Below, one piece after another: positions 63,482-64,000 of a stretch of DNA of 64,000 nucleotides (its first letter is position 1; the number at the start of each line of letters is the position of its first letter). Made by a program: the position numbers and the translations under genes. The notes under the pieces are model-generated. The model ran no database searches, was not told where the DNA came from, and saw only the letters and a list, made by a program, of their open reading frames with translations. The stretch comes from Lachnospiraceae bacterium (lineage in GTDB: Bacteria > Bacillota > Clostridia > Lachnospirales > Lachnospiraceae): the NCBI GenBank assembly GCA_017408025.1, contig JAFQVJ010000023.1, positions 24,953 through 88,952 of the forward strand, written 5' to 3'.

Positions 63482-64000
63482 TTAGAACTTACCGTTGTCA
63501 GCTGCTTCTTCAATAGAAACTGCAACTGCAACAGTCATACCAACCATAGGGTTGTTACCTGCACCGATAAGACCCATCATCTCAACGTGAGCTGGAACTG
63601 ATGAAGAACCTGCGAACTGTGCATCTGAATGCATACGTCCCATTGTATCTGTCATACCGTATGAAGCAGGACCTGCTGCCATGTTATCTGGATGAAGTGT
63701 TCTACCTGTACCACCACCTGATGCTACTGAGAAGTACTTCTTACCCTGCTCGATACATTCCTTCTTGTAAGTACCTGCAACTGGATGCTGGAATCTTGTA
63801 GGGTTTGTTGAGTTACCTGTGATAGATACGTCAACGCCTTCCTTATGCATGATAGCAACACCTTCGCAAACATCGTTTGCACCGTAGCAGTTAACCTTAG
63901 CTCTAAGGCCTTCTGAGTAAGCCTTTCTTGAAACTTCCTTAACTGTGTTTGTGTATGGATCGTACTCTGTCTCTACGAATGTGAATCCGTTGATACGAGA
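63482..64000 (-). CDS. GGGtGRT protein, C-terminal part only
   Basis: The gene enters from the right edge; 172 residues and the stop are visible, with no start. The segment FSVASGGGTGRTLHPDNMAA followed by GPASYGMTDTMGRMHSDAQF is the signature from which the GGGtGRT family takes its name. Upstream residues (INGFTFVETEYDPYTNTV, EGLRAKVNCYGANDVC) are in the same frame across the window edge. Family members are common in gut Clostridia, often near an iron-sulfur scaffold-like gene, and have no established function. The very biased codons and high conservation suggest a highly expressed protein. Confidence 0.88.
   Translation of the reverse strand, partial: SRINGFTFVETEYDPYTNTVKEVSRKAYSEGLRAKVNCYGANDVCEGVAIMHKEGVDVSITGNSTNPTRFQHPVAGTYKKECIEQGKKYFSVASGGGTGRTLHPDNMAAGPASYGMTDTMGRMHSDAQFAGSSSVPAHVEMMGLIGAGNNPMVGMTVAVAVSIEEAADNGKF

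Overview
The window is about 64 kb of low-GC, AT-rich chromosome. Gene content points to an anaerobic Firmicute of the Lachnospiraceae type (Clostridium cluster XIVa): Gram-positive Shine-Dalgarno sites (AGGAGG), the def-fmt-rsmB-rlmN-stp-prkC-rsgA-rpe-thiN cluster in Bacillus/Clostridium order, Fhs/FolD folate genes, a SpoIID-type protein, a YugP-type peptidase, and a GGGtGRT protein. Family names come from recognising motifs by eye; no database search was run. No tRNA, rRNA, CRISPR array, insertion sequence or prophage was seen. Almost every gene is on the minus strand; only six are on plus (a cysteine-rich protein, two small unknowns, tyrA, a LysR regulator and a CarD-like regulator).

Layout, left to right. 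1-872: start of a peptide-binding lipoprotein with a 150-nt leader. 1072-6162: a minus-strand operon with a transglutaminase lipoprotein, PilC, four small pilin-like proteins and PilT, but no PilB. 6378-7755: three plus-strand genes, the first extremely cysteine-rich. 7866-10810: FabV enoyl reductase with a FabT-like operator, then an MraY-like transferase and its partner. 11053-17801: tyrA, aroA, a PilZ protein, queA, a SpoIID/LytB protein and a DUF3810 protein. 17804-30261: the thiN-to-priA housekeeping cluster (tRNA/rRNA modification, formylmethionine metabolism, PASTA kinase and its phosphatase). 30352-36731: folD, fhs, ftsK and uppP.

36732-37292 has no protein gene. It holds a likely stand-alone structured RNA with its own promoter and terminator, a 35-bp palindrome that recurs beside other terminators, and a GC-rich nested palindrome. 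37293-39826: a TepA/ClpP-like protease and mgtE. mgtE has a long leader with a possible metal-repressor operator, a leader peptide inside a closing stem, and a hairpin over its ribosome binding site. 39827-42602: leuDC with a divergent LysR regulator. 42679-45524: an ECF sigma factor coupled to a membrane beta-propeller protein. 45789-48062: CarD-like regulator, ilvC, ilvN. 48163-58181: antiporter, MATE pump, an EF-G paralogue, a heterodimeric ABC exporter and an NlpC/P60 hydrolase. 58353-64000: flotillin, a tandem PII-like protein paired with a DUF1538 membrane protein, a sugar-nucleotide epimerase-like protein and the end of a GGGtGRT gene.

The strongest candidates for undescribed biology are the ncRNA at about 37021-37214, the mgtE leader, the PII-like/DUF1538 pair, the terminator-linked palindromes, and the tepA-like gene whose Shine-Dalgarno lies in the arm of a terminator.
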